Source: Azohydromonas caseinilytica | GTDB lineage: Bacteria > Pseudomonadota > Gammaproteobacteria > Burkholderiales > Burkholderiaceae_C | DNA: 64,000 nt | Assembly: GCF_012927045.1 (NCBI RefSeq) | Contig: NZ_JABBFW010000004.1 | Location: 186,001 to 250,000 of the forward strand | Direction: 5' to 3' | The notes under the pieces: model-generated | Seen by the model: the letters and a program-made list of their open reading frames with translations, nothing else | Databases searched by the model: none | Told to the model about the DNA's origin: nothing | In this document: piece by piece, positions 53,607 to 63,752 of the stretch | How the letters are laid out: each line of letters opens with the position of its first letter | Numbering within the stretch: the stretch's first letter is position 1 | Position numbers and translations under genes: made by a program

Positions 53607-55442
53607 TCAATGCGGCTGCGCGGCAGGCAGTGCTCCCGGGCCGGTATTTACCTGCGGCGGCGGCGTGGCTTGCACACCGTAGAACGCCGCCAGCCCGCTG
53701 CGGATGGGCACGGGCACGTTGGGTTGCGCCGCGATGCGGGCCAGGTAGTCGGGGTCGTCGGCCACGGTCAGCGGGTCCAGCCGCACCGGCGCCAGCACCG
53801 TGGACAGCGGCGCCGCGGCGGCGCGCAGCGCCGTCTGCGGGCCGGTGAAGTCGTCCGGCGCCTCGAAGGGCAGCCGCGGCCGCAGCTCGCTGCCGGTGGG
53901 GCGGATCTCGTCCAGCGCCAGCGACCAGACCACGGGCTCGGGTGCGTCCAGCGCCAGCGTGGCCCGGCGCACCGGGGCCTGCTCCAGCTCGCGGGCCAGC
54001 CGGGGCAGGTCGTGGAGCGCCGCGCGCAGCTGGCGCCGGGCCTCGGCCAATGACACCTGGGCCACGTCGGGATCGCCGCTGTCCTGCGCCAGGAACCACC
54101 GGCGCGTCCTGCCGCCCACGCGCAGCGTCTCGCCGCCGCCGGCGCCCAGCGCCGCCATCAGCGAGGGCACGCCGTAGCGCGCCACGCCGTTGACCATCAC
54201 CAGGTGGATGTCGGTCTCCCGGGCGCGGAGCAGCGCCTCGTAGGGGTCGCCGGTGTGCGCGTCGATGACGAGCAGGTCGGCGCGCTTGCCCGGCTCCAGG
54301 CTGCCCAGGGCCGCCTCCCACTGCAGGATGGCGGCGGCGTCGCGCGTGACCATCGCCGCCAGGTCGCGCGCGCTGAACAGGCCGCCCAGCAGCTGCTGCG
54401 ACACCAGCCAGGCCACCTTCAGCTCGCACAGCAGGTTCTTGCTGCCCGACGGGGACCAGTCGCTGCCCAGCCCGATGCGCACGCCGGCCCGGCGCGCGGC
54501 GTCCACGCGCGCGGTGGCGCCGTACAGCAGCAGGTTGCTCAGCGGCGACCAGACCATCGCGCCGCCATGCCCGCCCAGCACCGCGAAATCCTCGGCCAGC
54601 AGGCCGGCGGCATGGATGCCGGCCAGCCGCTGGTTGATGGCCCAGGTGTCGGCGGCCACGCGCAGCGCCAGGAAATGCCGGCGCGCCAGCGAGTCGGCCT
54701 GCCCGTCCGGGGTCACGCCCTCGCTCAGGTGCAGCAGGAAGCAGCCGCTTTCGCCCTGCTTGTTCAGCCGGGCCAGGAAGGCCTGGGCGTTGCGCGCCTC
54801 CACATCGTCGATGCGGGCCTTGGCTTCGGGCAGGTCGGGGTCGTCGGTCTGCTCGACGTTGCGCAGGATGCCGCGGTAGTGGCGCTGCACGCCGGCATTG
54901 CTGTTGAGCATGATGCCCTGGCTGGTGGTCACGCCCGCGACGATGCACTTGCACTCGACGTAGCGCACCAGCGGCGCCAGCAGCGCGGCCCGGCCCTGGG
55001 CGTCGCGCCAGGTGCCGACGATGGTCATCGGGCCGCTGATGAGGCGGCGGTAGTCGGGATGGTCGGGCCACTGGCCGCGGTGCTCGAAACGCCGCGGCAC
55101 CGGGCTCCACAGCGGCAGCACGTTGTAGCTGAGGTGGTTGTGCAGCTCGATCAGGCCGGGCAGCAGCGTGCCCTCGGTGCGCACCGGCGCCACGGCCTCG
55201 AAGCCGGGCGGGGGCGGCGCCGCGCGCGCCTGCACGGCGACGATGGCGCCGCGGTCGATGTAGAGCACGCCGTCGTTCAGGACCGTGAAGGCGGCGTCCA
55301 TGGTGACCACGCGGCCGGCCAGCGCCAGCTTCGGGCCGGTCAGCGCATCGATGGGCCGCGGCGCCGCGGCCCGGGCCAGCCCGGTGGCGGCCTGCGCCTC
55401 GCCGCCGCGCTCGGCCAGGGGATACCAGCGCCGCCCGTTCAC
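53607..55442 (-). CDS. Amidohydrolase-family enzyme with long C-terminal extension (GTG start)
   Basis: A 611-residue amidohydrolase of the deaminase/chlorohydrolase branch. The metal ligands are intact: His101 and His103 in ELHNHLSYN, further His in LLHLSEG and AGIHAAGL, and Asp in GLGSDWSPSG; GKRADLLVID closes the composite domain. About 140 residues beyond the usual end form an extra Pro/Ala-rich region with VVWSLALDEIRPTGSELRP. The GTG start overlaps the stop of the uracil-DNA-glycosylase-like gene (GTGA), so both are translated together. The substrate is not identifiable; nucleobase-like or cyclic amides are possible. Confidence 0.8.
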   Translation of the reverse strand: MNGRRWYPLAERGGEAQAATGLARAAAPRPIDALTGPKLALAGRVVTMDAAFTVLNDGVLYIDRGAIVAVQARAAPPPPGFEAVAPVRTEGTLLPGLIELHNHLSYNVLPLWSPVPRRFEHRGQWPDHPDYRRLISGPMTIVGTWRDAQGRAALLAPLVRYVECKCIVAGVTTSQGIMLNSNAGVQRHYRGILRNVEQTDDPDLPEAKARIDDVEARNAQAFLARLNKQGESGCFLLHLSEGVTPDGQADSLARRHFLALRVAADTWAINQRLAGIHAAGLLAEDFAVLGGHGGAMVWSPLSNLLLYGATARVDAARRAGVRIGLGSDWSPSGSKNLLCELKVAWLVSQQLLGGLFSARDLAAMVTRDAAAILQWEAALGSLEPGKRADLLVIDAHTGDPYEALLRARETDIHLVMVNGVARYGVPSLMAALGAGGGETLRVGGRTRRWFLAQDSGDPDVAQVSLAEARRQLRAALHDLPRLARELEQAPVRRATLALDAPEPVVWSLALDEIRPTGSELRPRLPFEAPDDFTGPQTALRAAAAPLSTVLAPVRLDPLTVADDPDYLARIAAQPNVPVPIRSGLAAFYGVQATPPPQVNTGPGALPAAQPH

Positions 55443-56251
55443 GACAGGACCCCCGAAGGGACCGTGAGGGTGATGTTGCGCCGCTTGGCCAGGGCATCGC
55501 TGCCCACGCGCCGGGCCCAGCCGTCGTTCTCGTGCATCCAGGCCGGCAGGCCGGCGGGAAAGTCCTCCTCGGGGATGGGGAGGCGGTCGCCCTCGGCCCA
55601 GGCCGTGCCGTAGGGCGCGAGCGGGGTGGGGGTGTCGGGATGCTGCAGCGCCGGCGCCAGGGCCTGCAGCGCGGCGTTCCAGTTCTGCAGCAGGGCGGCC
55701 GTGGCCTGCGCCACCTCGGCCGCGTTGTGGCCGGAACTTTCCGGCTGCGTGGGATGCGTCACCGCGGCGAAGGCCACCGCCACCGCCTGCCCCTCGGGCG
55801 TCGCCTGCCAGAGCTCCCAGGCTTCGCGGGCCGCCTGTCCGAGAGTGATCACGGCCTCCACCTGGCCGCTGCCTAGCACGGCCTGCAGCCAGCGGTGGCG
55901 GTAGCTCACGAGGCCCGCGCCCCGGCGCGTGGCGGCCCTGACGCTGCCGTAGACGCTGTAGAGGTAGGTGTTGATGCAGACGTAGCTGCGCGTGATGCCC
56001 AGCCGCGCCAGCAGGCCCTGCACCCGCCGCCCGGCCTCGCCCACCAGGATGCGGCGCACGATGGTTTCGTGCTGCGCCGGGTCCTGGCCGATCACCAGCA
56101 CCCGGGCCGAGCCGTCCAGGCGCCCGCGGTGGAAGATCGGGCCCCATTCGACCCGGAACTGGCTCTCCGGATAGGCCTCCGGGCCGGGGTAGTCGGCGCA
56201 CAGGCTGCGAAAAGGCTCGTTCACGCCGCCGGGATCGAAGGGATGCAACAT
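55439..56251 (-). CDS. Uracil-DNA glycosylase superfamily protein
   Basis: A 270-residue protein with the UDG fold. VLVIGQDPAQHE near residue 53 is the catalytic water-activating motif of the superfamily, ITLGQAAREAW marks the second conserved strand, and VTHPTQPESSGHN near residue 165 corresponds to the DNA-intercalating HPS-like loop. The start at MLHPFDPGG follows GGAGGAG seven bases upstream; a start seven codons earlier lacks support. It may excise damaged bases, but the coupled amidohydrolase suggests a special role. This branch has no well-defined activity known to me. Confidence 0.78.
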   Translation of the reverse strand: MLHPFDPGGVNEPFRSLCADYPGPEAYPESQFRVEWGPIFHRGRLDGSARVLVIGQDPAQHETIVRRILVGEAGRRVQGLLARLGITRSYVCINTYLYSVYGSVRAATRRGAGLVSYRHRWLQAVLGSGQVEAVITLGQAAREAWELWQATPEGQAVAVAFAAVTHPTQPESSGHNAAEVAQATAALLQNWNAALQALAPALQHPDTPTPLAPYGTAWAEGDRLPIPEEDFPAGLPAWMHENDGWARRVGSDALAKRRNITLTVPSGVLS

Positions 56252-56365
56252 GCCGCGCTCCTCCAAGGGCACCCTTGCCGCGGCTCCCGTTCTAGACCTT
56301 TGGCCGGGCGGTGGGCGTTGCTTGCGGAAACAGCGTTTGCAAGCTGCCCGGGGCGCCGAAGGCGC

Positions 56366-57271
56366 TCAGGGCCGGGCGAGGTCCAGCAGCCGCATCAGCG
56401 TGGCGGCGTTGCGCTGGCCCTGGTCCTCGTGGTTGTTGTTGAACACCACGTGGCACTCGGCCACCTGCTCAGCCAGCCCGCGCAGCGGCTTGGCAAGCTG
56501 CGCCAGCTCGGCGTCGCTGTAGTCGTAGTTGAAGCGGTCCGACGCGGCGGTGGTGGGGCCGGAGACGTTCCAGCTCTCGGTGTTGCGCCCGTGCAGGCGT
56601 AGCAGCGCCACGCGCGGGTGCGTGGCCTCCCACAATGCCGGCACGCTGTTGCTGAAGCCCTGCGGCCCGTCCACCACGGTGTGCACCAGCTTCAGGTCGC
56701 GCAGCAGCGCCAGCGTGTCGGCGCGGTGCTTGTCGTCGAACCAGCTCTTGTGCCGGAACTCGACGCTCAGGGTGTGCTCGGGCATGTGCCCGGCGCAGTC
56801 CTGCACCTGCTCGATGCCCGCCTTGTTGCACACCACCCAGGGCGCGAACTGGAAGTGCACCAGCCCCAGCTTGCCCGCCGACTGCAGCGGCTGCAGCGCC
56901 TGCTGGAAGCGGCGCCAGAACTCGGCCCTGATGTCGGGCGGCACATGCTTCCAGTACAGGTTGCGGCCCTCGGGCCAGGCCAGCGCCTTGCGCAGGTCCT
57001 CGTGCAGCACCTTGGGCTGCGTCTGGTGGCCGGTGAAGATCCGGAAGGCCTTCACGTTCATCGTGAAGTCGGCGGGCGTGCGCTCGGCCCAGAGCTGCGC
57101 CGTGGCCGGGGAGGGCATGGCGTAGTAGGAGGAATCCACTTCCACCAGCGGGAAGCGCGAGGCGTAGAAGCGCAGCCGCGCCTCGGCGCTGTTGGCCTCC
57201 CTGGGATAGAAGCGCCCGCAATCGATGAGCGACTTGTCGGTCCAGGACGCGGTGCCGATCAGGATGCGCAT
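56366..57271 (-). CDS. DUF72 family protein
   Basis: A 301-residue TIM-barrel protein of the DUF72 (YecE-like) family, widespread and without established function. Family motifs are MRILIGTASWTDKSL, FPLVEVDSSYYAMPS, FTMNVKAFRIFTGH, SVEFRHKSWF and VVFNNNHEDQGQRNA. It is preceded by the glucokinase gene with 22 bases between. No catalytic assignment is attempted. Confidence 0.9.
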   Translation of the reverse strand: MRILIGTASWTDKSLIDCGRFYPREANSAEARLRFYASRFPLVEVDSSYYAMPSPATAQLWAERTPADFTMNVKAFRIFTGHQTQPKVLHEDLRKALAWPEGRNLYWKHVPPDIRAEFWRRFQQALQPLQSAGKLGLVHFQFAPWVVCNKAGIEQVQDCAGHMPEHTLSVEFRHKSWFDDKHRADTLALLRDLKLVHTVVDGPQGFSNSVPALWEATHPRVALLRLHGRNTESWNVSGPTTAASDRFNYDYSDAELAQLAKPLRGLAEQVAECHVVFNNNHEDQGQRNAATLMRLLDLARP

Positions 57272-57293
57272 GCAACGGCTCCCGGCTTGCGCC

Positions 57294-58259
57294 TCAGCTT
57301 CGCTCCAGCGCCTGCGCCGCGCCCAGCAGCGCCGGCTCCTCGGCACGGATGACGAAGGTGGGGATGCGCGAGAGGTAGTCGCGGTAGCGCCCCTTGGCCT
57401 CGAAGGCGCCGCGGAAGGGCGAGGCCGCGAAGTACGGCCCCAGCCTGGGCACGATGCCGCCGCCCACGTACACGCCGCCGTGCGCGCCCAGCGTCAGCGC
57501 CAGGTTGCCGGCGGCGCTGCCCAGCAGCGCGCAGAAGCGCTGCAGCGCCTCGACGCACTGCGCGTCGCCGTGGGCCAGCGCCTGGCGGCTGACCTCGGCG
57601 GCGCCCAGCGGCTGCACCGGCACGCCGTCGAGCGTGGCGATGGCGCGGTAGAGGTTTTCCAGGCCCATGCCGGAGACGACGCGCTCGATCGAAACGTGGT
57701 CGAGCTGTCGCCACAGCACGCGCAGGATGTCGGCCTCGCGCTCGCAGGTGGGCGCCGCCGTGGCATGGCCGCCTTCGCCGGGCACGGCGACCCAGCGCCC
57801 GTCGTGGCCGCGCACCAGCGAGGCCATGCCCAGGCCCGTGCCCGGGCCGATCAGCACCTTGGGCGCGCCCTCCACCGCGCTGCCGCCGCCGAGCTGCTCC
57901 AGCTGCGCGCCGGAGAGCGCCGGCACCGCCAGCGCCAGGGCTTCGAAGTCGTTGAGCATGCACAGGCGCCTGAGGCCCAGCTGCTGCCGCGTGGCCTCGA
58001 TGGAGAAGCGCCAGGGGCTGTTGGTCATGCGCAGCTCGTCGCCCTCGATGGGATTGGCGATGGCGATGGCCGCCTCGCGCAGCGGCGGCGTGCCCAGCGG
58101 CGCGAGGTAGGCCTGCACCGCCGCGGCCAGGTCGGCGTGATCGGCGGTGGGCAGCGTGCGCGCGGCCTGCAGGTGGCCGAAGTCGTCGAGCAGGGCGAAG
58201 CGGGCGTTGGTGCCGCCCACGTCGCCGACGAGGCGCAGGGTGTCGGGTCCGGGCTGCAT
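57294..58259 (-). CDS. glk: Glucokinase
   Basis: A 321-residue glucokinase of the bacterial ROK-independent type. The phosphate-binding LVGDVGGTNARFAL is near the N-terminus, LNDFEALA carries the catalytic Asp, and GPGTGLGMASL and GEGGHATAAP bind ATP and glucose. It phosphorylates glucose to glucose-6-phosphate. ATG 58259 is preferred to the in-frame TTG three codons upstream because of GAGG spacing. A DUF72 gene follows. Confidence 0.92.
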   Translation of the reverse strand: MQPGPDTLRLVGDVGGTNARFALLDDFGHLQAARTLPTADHADLAAAVQAYLAPLGTPPLREAAIAIANPIEGDELRMTNSPWRFSIEATRQQLGLRRLCMLNDFEALALAVPALSGAQLEQLGGGSAVEGAPKVLIGPGTGLGMASLVRGHDGRWVAVPGEGGHATAAPTCEREADILRVLWRQLDHVSIERVVSGMGLENLYRAIATLDGVPVQPLGAAEVSRQALAHGDAQCVEALQRFCALLGSAAGNLALTLGAHGGVYVGGGIVPRLGPYFAASPFRGAFEAKGRYRDYLSRIPTFVIRAEEPALLGAAQALERS

Positions 58260-58370
58260 GGTGCTCAAGCCTCAAGAAGTGAGGGTGACGCCACCCCGAA
58301 GCCGCTCATCGCGACGCAGCAGCCTCGGGCTGTCAGGCGGTTGCGCGCAAGTTGCGCGGCGCAACAAACG

Positions 58371-58406
58371 AAAAAGCCCTGGTTCCGTGAGGAACCAGGG
58401 CTTTCG
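58371..58406 (-). terminator. Rho-independent terminator of tRNA-Thr
   Basis: Read leftward: GCCCTGGTTCC, loop TCAC, GGAACCAGGGC, then TTTTTCG. The 11-bp stem is perfect and begins nine bases after the encoded CCA of tRNA-Thr. It also separates this unit from glk. Confidence 0.93.
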
Positions 58407-58410
58407 TGAT

Positions 58411-58486
58411 TGGTGCCGGTGAAGAGAGTCGAACTCCCGACCTTCGCATTACGAATGCGCTGCTCTACCAACTGAGCTACACCGGC
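58411..58486 (-). tRNA. tRNA-Thr (anticodon CGU)
   Basis: A 76-base tRNA on the minus strand: acceptor GCCGGTG/CACCGGC, D-loop AGCTCAGTTGGTAGAGC, anticodon arm with loop TTCGTAA (anticodon CGT), T-arm GGGAGTTCGACTCTC, discriminator A and encoded CCA. It reads ACG threonine codons. A strong terminator follows. Confidence 0.97.
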
Positions 58487-58676
58487 TGTGCCGTCAAGAC
58501 CTAGATTATGGCACGGGTTTGAGGGGCGCTGCAAGCATTTCGCTTGAAATTTTTCAAAGCCGTGCTGGCGGGGGTGGCGGCGGTGGGTGCTCACGGGGTG
58601 GATGCGGCGTCGATGCGGTTGGCGCATCGCGCGGCAAGCCCCGTGCCGATGGTGCGGCCGCCCCCGGGTCAGGGCG

Positions 58677-59693
58677 TCAGGGCTTGCCGGCTTTCTCGTG
58701 GTAGGCCGTCACGCGCTCGACCTCGTTCTTGGAGCCCAGGATCACGCTGACGCGCTCGTGCAGCTTGGTGGGCTGGATGTCGAGGATGCGCTGCTGGCCG
58801 TTGGTGGCGGCGCCGCCGGCCTGCTCGACCAGGAAGGCCATGGGGTTGGCCTCGTACATCAGGCGCAGCTTGCCGGGCTTGGAAGGCTCGCGCGCGTCCC
58901 AGGGGTACATGAAGATGCCGCCGCGGCTGAGGATGCGGTGCACGTCGGCCACCATGGAGGCGATCCAGCGCATGTTGAAGTCCTTGCCGCGCGCGCCCGT
59001 GGTGCCGGCCAGGCATTCGTCGATGTAGCGCTTCACCGGCGGGGCCCAGTGGCGCATGTTGCTCATGTTGATCGCGAATTCCTTGGTGTCGGCCGGGATC
59101 TGCACGTCCTGCTCCACCAGGAACCAGCCGCCGAGCTCGCGGTCCAGCGTGAACATCACCACGCCGGCGCCCACGGTCAGCACCAGCGTGGTCTGCGGCC
59201 CGTAGACGCAGTAGCCCGCGGCCACCTGCTGGTTGCCGGGCTGCAGGAAGTCGGCCTCGCTCACGCCCTCGTGGTTGGTGGGCTTCTTGAGCACCGAGAA
59301 GATGGTGCCGATGCTGACGTTGACGTCGATGTTGGAGGAGCCGTCCAGCGGATCGAACAGCAGCAGGAACTCGCCCTGCGGGTAGCGGTTGGGGATGATG
59401 TGGATCTCATCCATCTCCTCGCTGGCCATGGCCGCGAGGTGGCCGCCCCACTCGTTGGCCTCGATCAGCACCTCGTTGCTGATGATGTCCAGCTTCTTCT
59501 GGACCTCGCCCTGCACGTTCTCCGAGCCGGCGCTGCCCAGCACCTCGCCCAGCGCGCCCTTGTTGACGGCGATGGCGATGCGCTTGCATGCGCGCGCCAC
59601 CACCTCGATCAGCAGCCGCAGCTGCGCCGGGATGTTGTCGTGCTCGCGCTGCTGCTCGACCAGGTATTGGGTCAGACTGACTCGCTTGCTCAT
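58677..59693 (-). CDS. fbp: Fructose-1,6-bisphosphatase class 1
   Basis: A 338-residue class I FBPase of gluconeogenesis. The metal and phosphate motif [13 protein letters not shown] lies at about 113-125, with the preceding ASEEMDEI metal ligands; the C-terminal [20 protein letters not shown] is the substrate-binding region. It converts fructose-1,6-bisphosphate to fructose-6-phosphate. It follows pepN by 31 bases on the same strand and may share its transcript. No inhibitor-site features are evident. Confidence 0.96.
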   Translation of the reverse strand: MSKRVSLTQYLVEQQREHDNIPAQLRLLIEVVARACKRIAIAVNKGALGEVLGSAGSENVQGEVQKKLDIISNEVLIEANEWGGHLAAMASEEMDEIHIIPNRYPQGEFLLLFDPLDGSSNIDVNVSIGTIFSVLKKPTNHEGVSEADFLQPGNQQVAAGYCVYGPQTTLVLTVGAGVVMFTLDRELGGWFLVEQDVQIPADTKEFAINMSNMRHWAPPVKRYIDECLAGTTGARGKDFNMRWIASMVADVHRILSRGGIFMYPWDAREPSKPGKLRLMYEANPMAFLVEQAGGAATNGQQRILDIQPTKLHERVSVILGSKNEVERVTAYHEKAGKP

Positions 59694-59724
59694 GGGTGCT
59701 GCCTCCAGGAAGAAATGATTCGGT

Positions 59725-62427
59725 TCACTCGGCCGCGGCGGCGCTCGCGTCGTCGGCCAGCGCGCGCATGACGATCTCGCGCACGTCGTTGGACAGGTCG
59801 GGCTTGGCCGCCACGCGCTGGATCGCCGCGCGCGCGGCCTCGCGGTAGGGCTCGGCCAGCTTGCGCCAGCGGTCCATCACGCGCGCCAGGCGCGCCGCCA
59901 GCTGCGGGTTCATGGCGTCGATCTCCATCACCCGGTCGGCCCAGAACACGTAGCCCGCGGCGTCGGGGCGGTGGAAGGCGGCGGGGTTGAACATCGTCAG
60001 CGAGAACAGCAGGCTGCGGGCGCGGTTGGGGTTGCGCAACGAGAAGTCAGGATGCTTGAGCAGCGCCTTGACGCGCGCGAAGACGCGGCCTTCATGCTCG
60101 GGGGCGCGCGCCTGCAGCGCGAACCACTTGTCCAGCACCAGCGCGTCGCCCTGGAACAGCTCGTGGAAGCGCGCCAGCGCGGGCTCGGCCAGCTCGGCGT
60201 GCGACTCCACCAGCGCGGAGAGCGCGCCCAGGCGCTCGGTCATGTTGCCCGCGTCCTTGAAGCGCTGGTAGGCGCGGCCCGGCCACACCGGGTCGGCGCT
60301 GCGCTGCGCGTGCAGGCACAGCATGGCCAGCGCCAGGTTGGCCAGCGCGCGGCGGCCGGCCTGCGCCACCGTGGGCTGGTAGCCCTCGCGCACCTGGTGG
60401 TGCTCCCAGGCCCACATCCAGTCGGCATGCAGGTGCTGCGCCAGTTGTGCGCGCATCGACTCGCGCACCGCGTGGATGCGCTGCGGATCGACCACCGCCA
60501 GCTGCTCGGCCACGTAGCCCTCGCTGGGCAGCTGCAGCGCCAGCTCCTTGAACGAGGCGTCCAGCGTCGGGTGCCGCAGCACCGCGCGCATGGCCTCGAT
60601 GAAGGCGTCGTCCAGGTGCGCCGGGGCCTGGCCCGAGGCGGCGGCGCACAGCCGCGACAGCGCCAGGCGCTGGCCGGCCTCCCAGCGGTTGAAGGCGTCC
60701 GTGTCATGCGCCAGCAGCACCAGGCGCTCGGCGTCGCTCAGGCCGTCGTCCAGGATCACCGGCGCGGAGAAGCCGCGCAGCAGCGAGGGCACCGGCACGG
60801 CGCCGAGGTTGACGAAGGTCCAGCTCTGCTCGGCCTCCTCCAGCACCAGCACGCGCTCGGCGCTGGCCGCGGAGGCGTCCTCGCCTTCGAGTTGCAGCTG
60901 CAACGGTGTGCCGTCGTGCGACAGCAGCCCCATCGCCACCGGGATGACGAAAGGCTGCTTCACCGGCTGGCCGGGGGAGGGCGCACAGCGCTGCTGAAGC
61001 GTCAGCGTGTAGCGGCCGGTCTCGGGGTCGTAGTGGCCGCGCGCCGTCACGGTGGGCGTGCCGGCCTGCGCGTACCAGCGCTTGAAGGTGTCCAGGCGCA
61101 CGGCCAGCGCGCTGCCGGGGTTGGCGTCGGCGATGGCCTGCGCGAAGTCGTCGCAGGTCACGGCCTGCCCGTCATGGCGCTGGAAGTACAGCGTCATGCC
61201 GTTGGCGAAGCCCTCGCGGCCGACCAGCGTGTGCATCATGCGCACGACTTCCGCACCCTTCTCGTAGACGGTGGCGGTGTAGAAGTTGTCGATGGCGACG
61301 TAGCTGTCGGGGCGCACCGGGTGCGCCATGGGGCCGGCGTCCTCGGGGAACTGCGAGGCGCGCAGCTGGCGCACGTCCTCGATGCGGCGTACGGCGCGGG
61401 CGCTGGCGCCGCCGCTCATGTCCATCGAGAACTCCTGGTCGCGGAAGACGGTCAGGCCTTCCTTGAGGCTCAACTGGAACCAGTCGCGGCAGGTGACGCG
61501 GTTGCCGGTCCAGTTGTGGAAGTACTCGTGCGCCACCACGCTTTCGATGCCGAAGAAGTCCACGTCGGTGGCGGTGGCGGGGCTGGCCAGGACGAACTTG
61601 GTGTTGAAGATGTTGAGGCCCTTGTTCTCCATGGCCCCCATGTTGAAGTCCTCGACCGCCACGATCATGAAGCGCTCGAGGTCCAGCGGCAGCTTGAAGC
61701 GCGTCTCGTCCCAGACGATCGAGGCGATGAGCGAGTTCATCGCGTGCTCGGTCTTGTCCAGGTCGCCGCGGCGCACGAACACCTGCAGCAGGTGCTCCTG
61801 GCCGTTGCGGGTGCGGATGCGCTGCTCGCGCGCCACCAGGTCCGCCGCCACCAGCGCGAACAGGTAGCTGGGTTTTGGAAACGGGTCGTGCCACTTGGCG
61901 TAGTGGCGCCCGCCGGAGAGCTCGCCCTGCTCGACCAGGTTGCCGTTGGACAGCAGCACCGGGTACTTGGCTTTGTCCGCGCGCAGCGTCACCGTGTACA
62001 CGGCCATGACGTCCGGGCGGTCCAGGAAGTAGGTGATGCGTCTGAAACCCTCGGCCTCGCACTGCGTGAAGAAGCCGCTGGCGCTGGTGTAGAGGCCCGA
62101 GAGCTCGGTGTTCTTCTCGGGGCAGCAGCTGTTGCGGATCTCCAGCGTGAAGCTCGCGTCCTCGGGCGGATGGTCGATCACGAGCGAGCCGTCCTCGTGG
62201 CGGAAGCTCACGCTCTCGCCGTTGGCCAGCACGCGCAGCAGCGTCAGGCCCTCGCCGTGCAGGCGCAACGGCTGCGGCGCGGCCTGCGGGTCGCGCTCGA
62301 TCTGCAGCCTGGAGCTGACCAGCGTCTTGGCCGGCTCCAGGTCGAAGCACAGATCGACGCTGCGGATGCGGTATGCCGGTGCGAGGTAGTCCTCGCGGCG
62401 GACCAGATGGGCGGTGCCTTCGCGCAT
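59725..62427 (-). CDS. pepN: Aminopeptidase N (M1 family)
   Basis: A 900-residue zinc aminopeptidase of the PepN type. GAMEN is at 264-268, and the zinc site is His300-Glu301-X2-His304 (HEYFH) with Glu323 as third ligand ([10 protein letters not shown]). It removes N-terminal residues from peptides in the cytoplasm. The start at [11 protein letters not shown] is preceded by GGGAG; the open frame upstream is not supported. Length and domain order match the family. Confidence 0.95.
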   Translation of the reverse strand: MREGTAHLVRREDYLAPAYRIRSVDLCFDLEPAKTLVSSRLQIERDPQAAPQPLRLHGEGLTLLRVLANGESVSFRHEDGSLVIDHPPEDASFTLEIRNSCCPEKNTELSGLYTSASGFFTQCEAEGFRRITYFLDRPDVMAVYTVTLRADKAKYPVLLSNGNLVEQGELSGGRHYAKWHDPFPKPSYLFALVAADLVAREQRIRTRNGQEHLLQVFVRRGDLDKTEHAMNSLIASIVWDETRFKLPLDLERFMIVAVEDFNMGAMENKGLNIFNTKFVLASPATATDVDFFGIESVVAHEYFHNWTGNRVTCRDWFQLSLKEGLTVFRDQEFSMDMSGGASARAVRRIEDVRQLRASQFPEDAGPMAHPVRPDSYVAIDNFYTATVYEKGAEVVRMMHTLVGREGFANGMTLYFQRHDGQAVTCDDFAQAIADANPGSALAVRLDTFKRWYAQAGTPTVTARGHYDPETGRYTLTLQQRCAPSPGQPVKQPFVIPVAMGLLSHDGTPLQLQLEGEDASAASAERVLVLEEAEQSWTFVNLGAVPVPSLLRGFSAPVILDDGLSDAERLVLLAHDTDAFNRWEAGQRLALSRLCAAASGQAPAHLDDAFIEAMRAVLRHPTLDASFKELALQLPSEGYVAEQLAVVDPQRIHAVRESMRAQLAQHLHADWMWAWEHHQVREGYQPTVAQAGRRALANLALAMLCLHAQRSADPVWPGRAYQRFKDAGNMTERLGALSALVESHAELAEPALARFHELFQGDALVLDKWFALQARAPEHEGRVFARVKALLKHPDFSLRNPNRARSLLFSLTMFNPAAFHRPDAAGYVFWADRVMEIDAMNPQLAARLARVMDRWRKLAEPYREAARAAIQRVAAKPDLSNDVREIVMRALADDASAAAAE

Positions 62428-62511
62428 GTGCGGGTGCTCCCGGTGTTGCTCGGTTGATCGGTCGGGACGCGCGGGCCGGCACACAAGGCGCCGCCCGCGC
62501 CGGGCCGGGCT

Positions 62512-63616
62512 TTACAGGCCCTGCTTGAGGCTGGCGGCGATGAAGCTGTCGAGGTCGCCGTCCAGCACCTTCTGGGTGTTGGAGATCTCGACGTTGGTGC
62601 GCAGGTCCTTGATGCGGCTCTGATCCAGCACGTAGGAGCGGATCTGGTGGCCCCAGCCCACGTCAGTCTTGGCGTCCTCCAGCTTCTGCTGCTCGGCCAT
62701 CTTCTTGCGCATCTCGTGCTCGTACAGGCGCGAGCGCAGCATCTGCCAGGCCTCGTCGCGGTTGCGGTGCTGCGAACGGTCGTTCTGGCACTGCACGACG
62801 ATGCCGGTGGGGATGTGCGTCAGGCGCACGGCCGAGTCGGTCTTGTTGATGTGCTGGCCGCCCGCGCCCGAGGCGCGGAAGGTGTCGGTGCGCACGTCGG
62901 CCGGGTTGATGTCGATCTCGATCGAGTCATCGACTTCCGGATAGACGAACAGCGACGCGAAGCTGGTGTGGCGCCCGCCGGAGCTGTCGAAGGGGCTCTT
63001 GCGCACCAGGCGGTGCACGCCGGTTTCGGTGCGCAGGTGACCAAAGGCGTAGTCGCCCTCGACCTTGATCGTTGCGCTTCGAATTCCGGCAACGTCCCCT
63101 TCGGTCTCCTCCATCACCTCGGCCTTGAAGCCCTTGCGCTCGCAGTACTTGAGGTACTGGCGCAGCAGCATGCTGGCCCAGTCGCAGGCCTCGGTGCCGC
63201 CGGCGCCGGCCTGGATGTCGATGAAGCAGTTGCTGGGGTCGGCCGGGTTGTTGAACATGCGGCGGAACTCCAGCTGTTCCACCGTGCCTTGGAGCTGCTG
63301 GGCCTCGCTCTCGATGTGCTCCAGCGCGGCGACGTCCTCGTCGGCCTTGCTCATCTCCCAGAGCTCGAGGTTGTCGCCCAGGTTGCGCTCGAGGTGGTTG
63401 ATGGTCTCGACCACCGTCTCCAGCGTCTTCTTCTCGCGGCCCAGCTCCTGGGCGCGCTTGGGCTCGTTCCAGACGCTGGGGTTCTCCAGCGCGGCGTTGA
63501 CTTCGTTCAGGCGGAGCGCTTTGCGGTCGTAGTCAAAGATACCCCCTTAGCGCTTGGGTGCGCTCGCTCAGATCGGTCAGCAGGCTGCCGATGGCGTTGA
63601 TGCGTTCGATGTCCAT
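62512..63616 (-). CDS. prfB: Peptide chain release factor 2, with programmed +1 frameshift
   Basis: RF2 is encoded in two overlapping frames. The first (63616-63533) gives 27 residues, [10 protein letters not shown] to RGYL, and ends in an in-frame TGA. A +1 shift at CTT-TGA skips the base at 63535 and continues [10 protein letters not shown] to the stop at 62512, giving 367 residues. The UGA/UAA-reading SPF tripeptide is at about 207-209 and the catalytic GGQ at 252-254. RF2 therefore autoregulates its own synthesis: scarcity of RF2 favours the shift. Confidence 0.97.
63532..63547 (-). promoter_or_regulatory. prfB: prfB programmed frameshift site
   Basis: On the minus strand the site reads AGGGGG-TAT-CTT-TGA-C: an internal Shine-Dalgarno sequence three bases before the CTT slip codon, the in-frame UGA stop, and a following C that weakens termination. 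All elements of the classical RF2 recoding signal are present. Confidence 0.96.
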
Positions 63617-63752
63617 GTGTGGGGACTCACGGTTGGTGATGCGGGAAAGGGCGAATTTTCGCACGCGCGCCGTGCCGCGCCGGGCGGTACGGGCGTTGTA
63701 AGACAATCGCGCCCCGGCGGCCGGCGCAAAGCCCGCCGCACACGGAGGAGAC

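Noticed and set aside
59971..62457. 828-codon ORF antisense to pepN
   Set aside because: Overlaps a complete M1 aminopeptidase and shows no recognisable domain.
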